A DNA stretch of 5,809 bases from Actinomycetota bacterium (GTDB taxonomy: Bacteria > Actinomycetota > UBA4738 > HRBIN12), in contig VAYX01000104.1 of the NCBI GenBank assembly GCA_005885325.1, positions 1 through 5,809 of the forward strand, in the 5' to 3' direction. Numbering within the stretch: the stretch's first letter is position 1; each line of letters opens with the position of its first letter. Below are positions 5,761 to 5,809 of the stretch, piece after piece. The position numbers and the translations under genes were made by a program. The notes beneath the pieces are model-generated. The model made no database searches and was not told the origin of the DNA. It saw nothing but the letters and a program-made list of their open reading frames with translations.

Positions 5761-5779
5761 GTTAGGAAAGTTTCCTTAG
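5761..5779. promoter_or_regulatory. Operator copy 3, palindrome centred at 5770
   Basis: The core AGGAAAGTTTCCT (5764-5776) is identical to the other two copies. The outer positions are less symmetric here (T5763/T5777 and G5761/G5779 mismatched, T5762/A5778 matched). It lies over the -35 region of the leftward dehydrogenase promoter and just downstream of the predicted rightward start point. Confidence 0.83.
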
Positions 5780-5809
5780 CACTGCAACGAGGGGGACGGA
5801 CGGGCGCCG
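5780..5809 (+). other. Putative leader of an unseen rightward gene
   Basis: This stretch follows operator copy 3 and contains AACGAGGGGG (5786-5795), the same ten bases that hold the Shine-Dalgarno sequence of the binding-protein gene (1808-1817). No ATG, GTG or TTG follows before the edge, so any start lies at or beyond 5809 and the spacing would be at least about 14 bases. That is long, so the ribosome-site reading is uncertain. Confidence 0.3.

Overview
This window is a high-GC, tightly packed carbohydrate-uptake and catabolism locus. Base composition, GTG/TTG starts, apparently leaderless starts, a Tat-type lipoprotein binding protein and the lack of a dedicated transporter ATPase suggest an actinobacterium or a related high-GC soil lineage. 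That placement is inference only. I see no tRNA, rRNA, CRISPR array, insertion sequence or other mobile element.

Layout, left to right. (1) On the minus strand, cut by the left edge, is the N-terminal part of a SIS-domain phosphosugar isomerase/deaminase-like protein. (2) Divergent from it, with only 25 bases between the two start codons, is a plus-strand glycoside hydrolase family 4 enzyme of the 6-phospho-beta-glucosidase type. (3) A 119-base regulatory gap with its own promoter, an operator and an RNA hairpin is followed by a three-gene plus-strand sugar ABC importer: substrate-binding lipoprotein, MalF-type permease and MalG-type permease. (4) Convergent to the importer, after an 18-base gap, is a minus-strand short-chain dehydrogenase/reductase. 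(5) The right end is a second divergent regulatory region that seems to drive the dehydrogenase leftward and an unseen gene rightward beyond the edge.

The clearest signal is a palindrome, core AGGAAAGTTTCCT and idealised form GTTAGGAAAGTTTCCTAAC. It occurs three times, once at each control region (centres at 374, 1750 and 5770). Every complete or partial gene here is therefore next to a copy or downstream of one, which implies one local regulon under a single repressor, probably ROK-family, that is not encoded here. At the second and third copies a TTGAC-18-TAnnnT promoter lies at exactly the same distance from the operator. At the first and third copies the two divergent -10 boxes overlap by two bases.

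Working model: oligosaccharides bind the lipoprotein, enter through the two permeases powered by a shared MsiK-like ATPase encoded elsewhere, and are cleaved by the GH4 enzyme. The SIS protein and the dehydrogenase then process the sugar products. The SIS partner and the operator sequence point weakly to amino-sugar oligosaccharides such as chitosan or chitin fragments, but the substrate is not determined by the sequence. The gene families are known ones; the interest is in the regulatory architecture.
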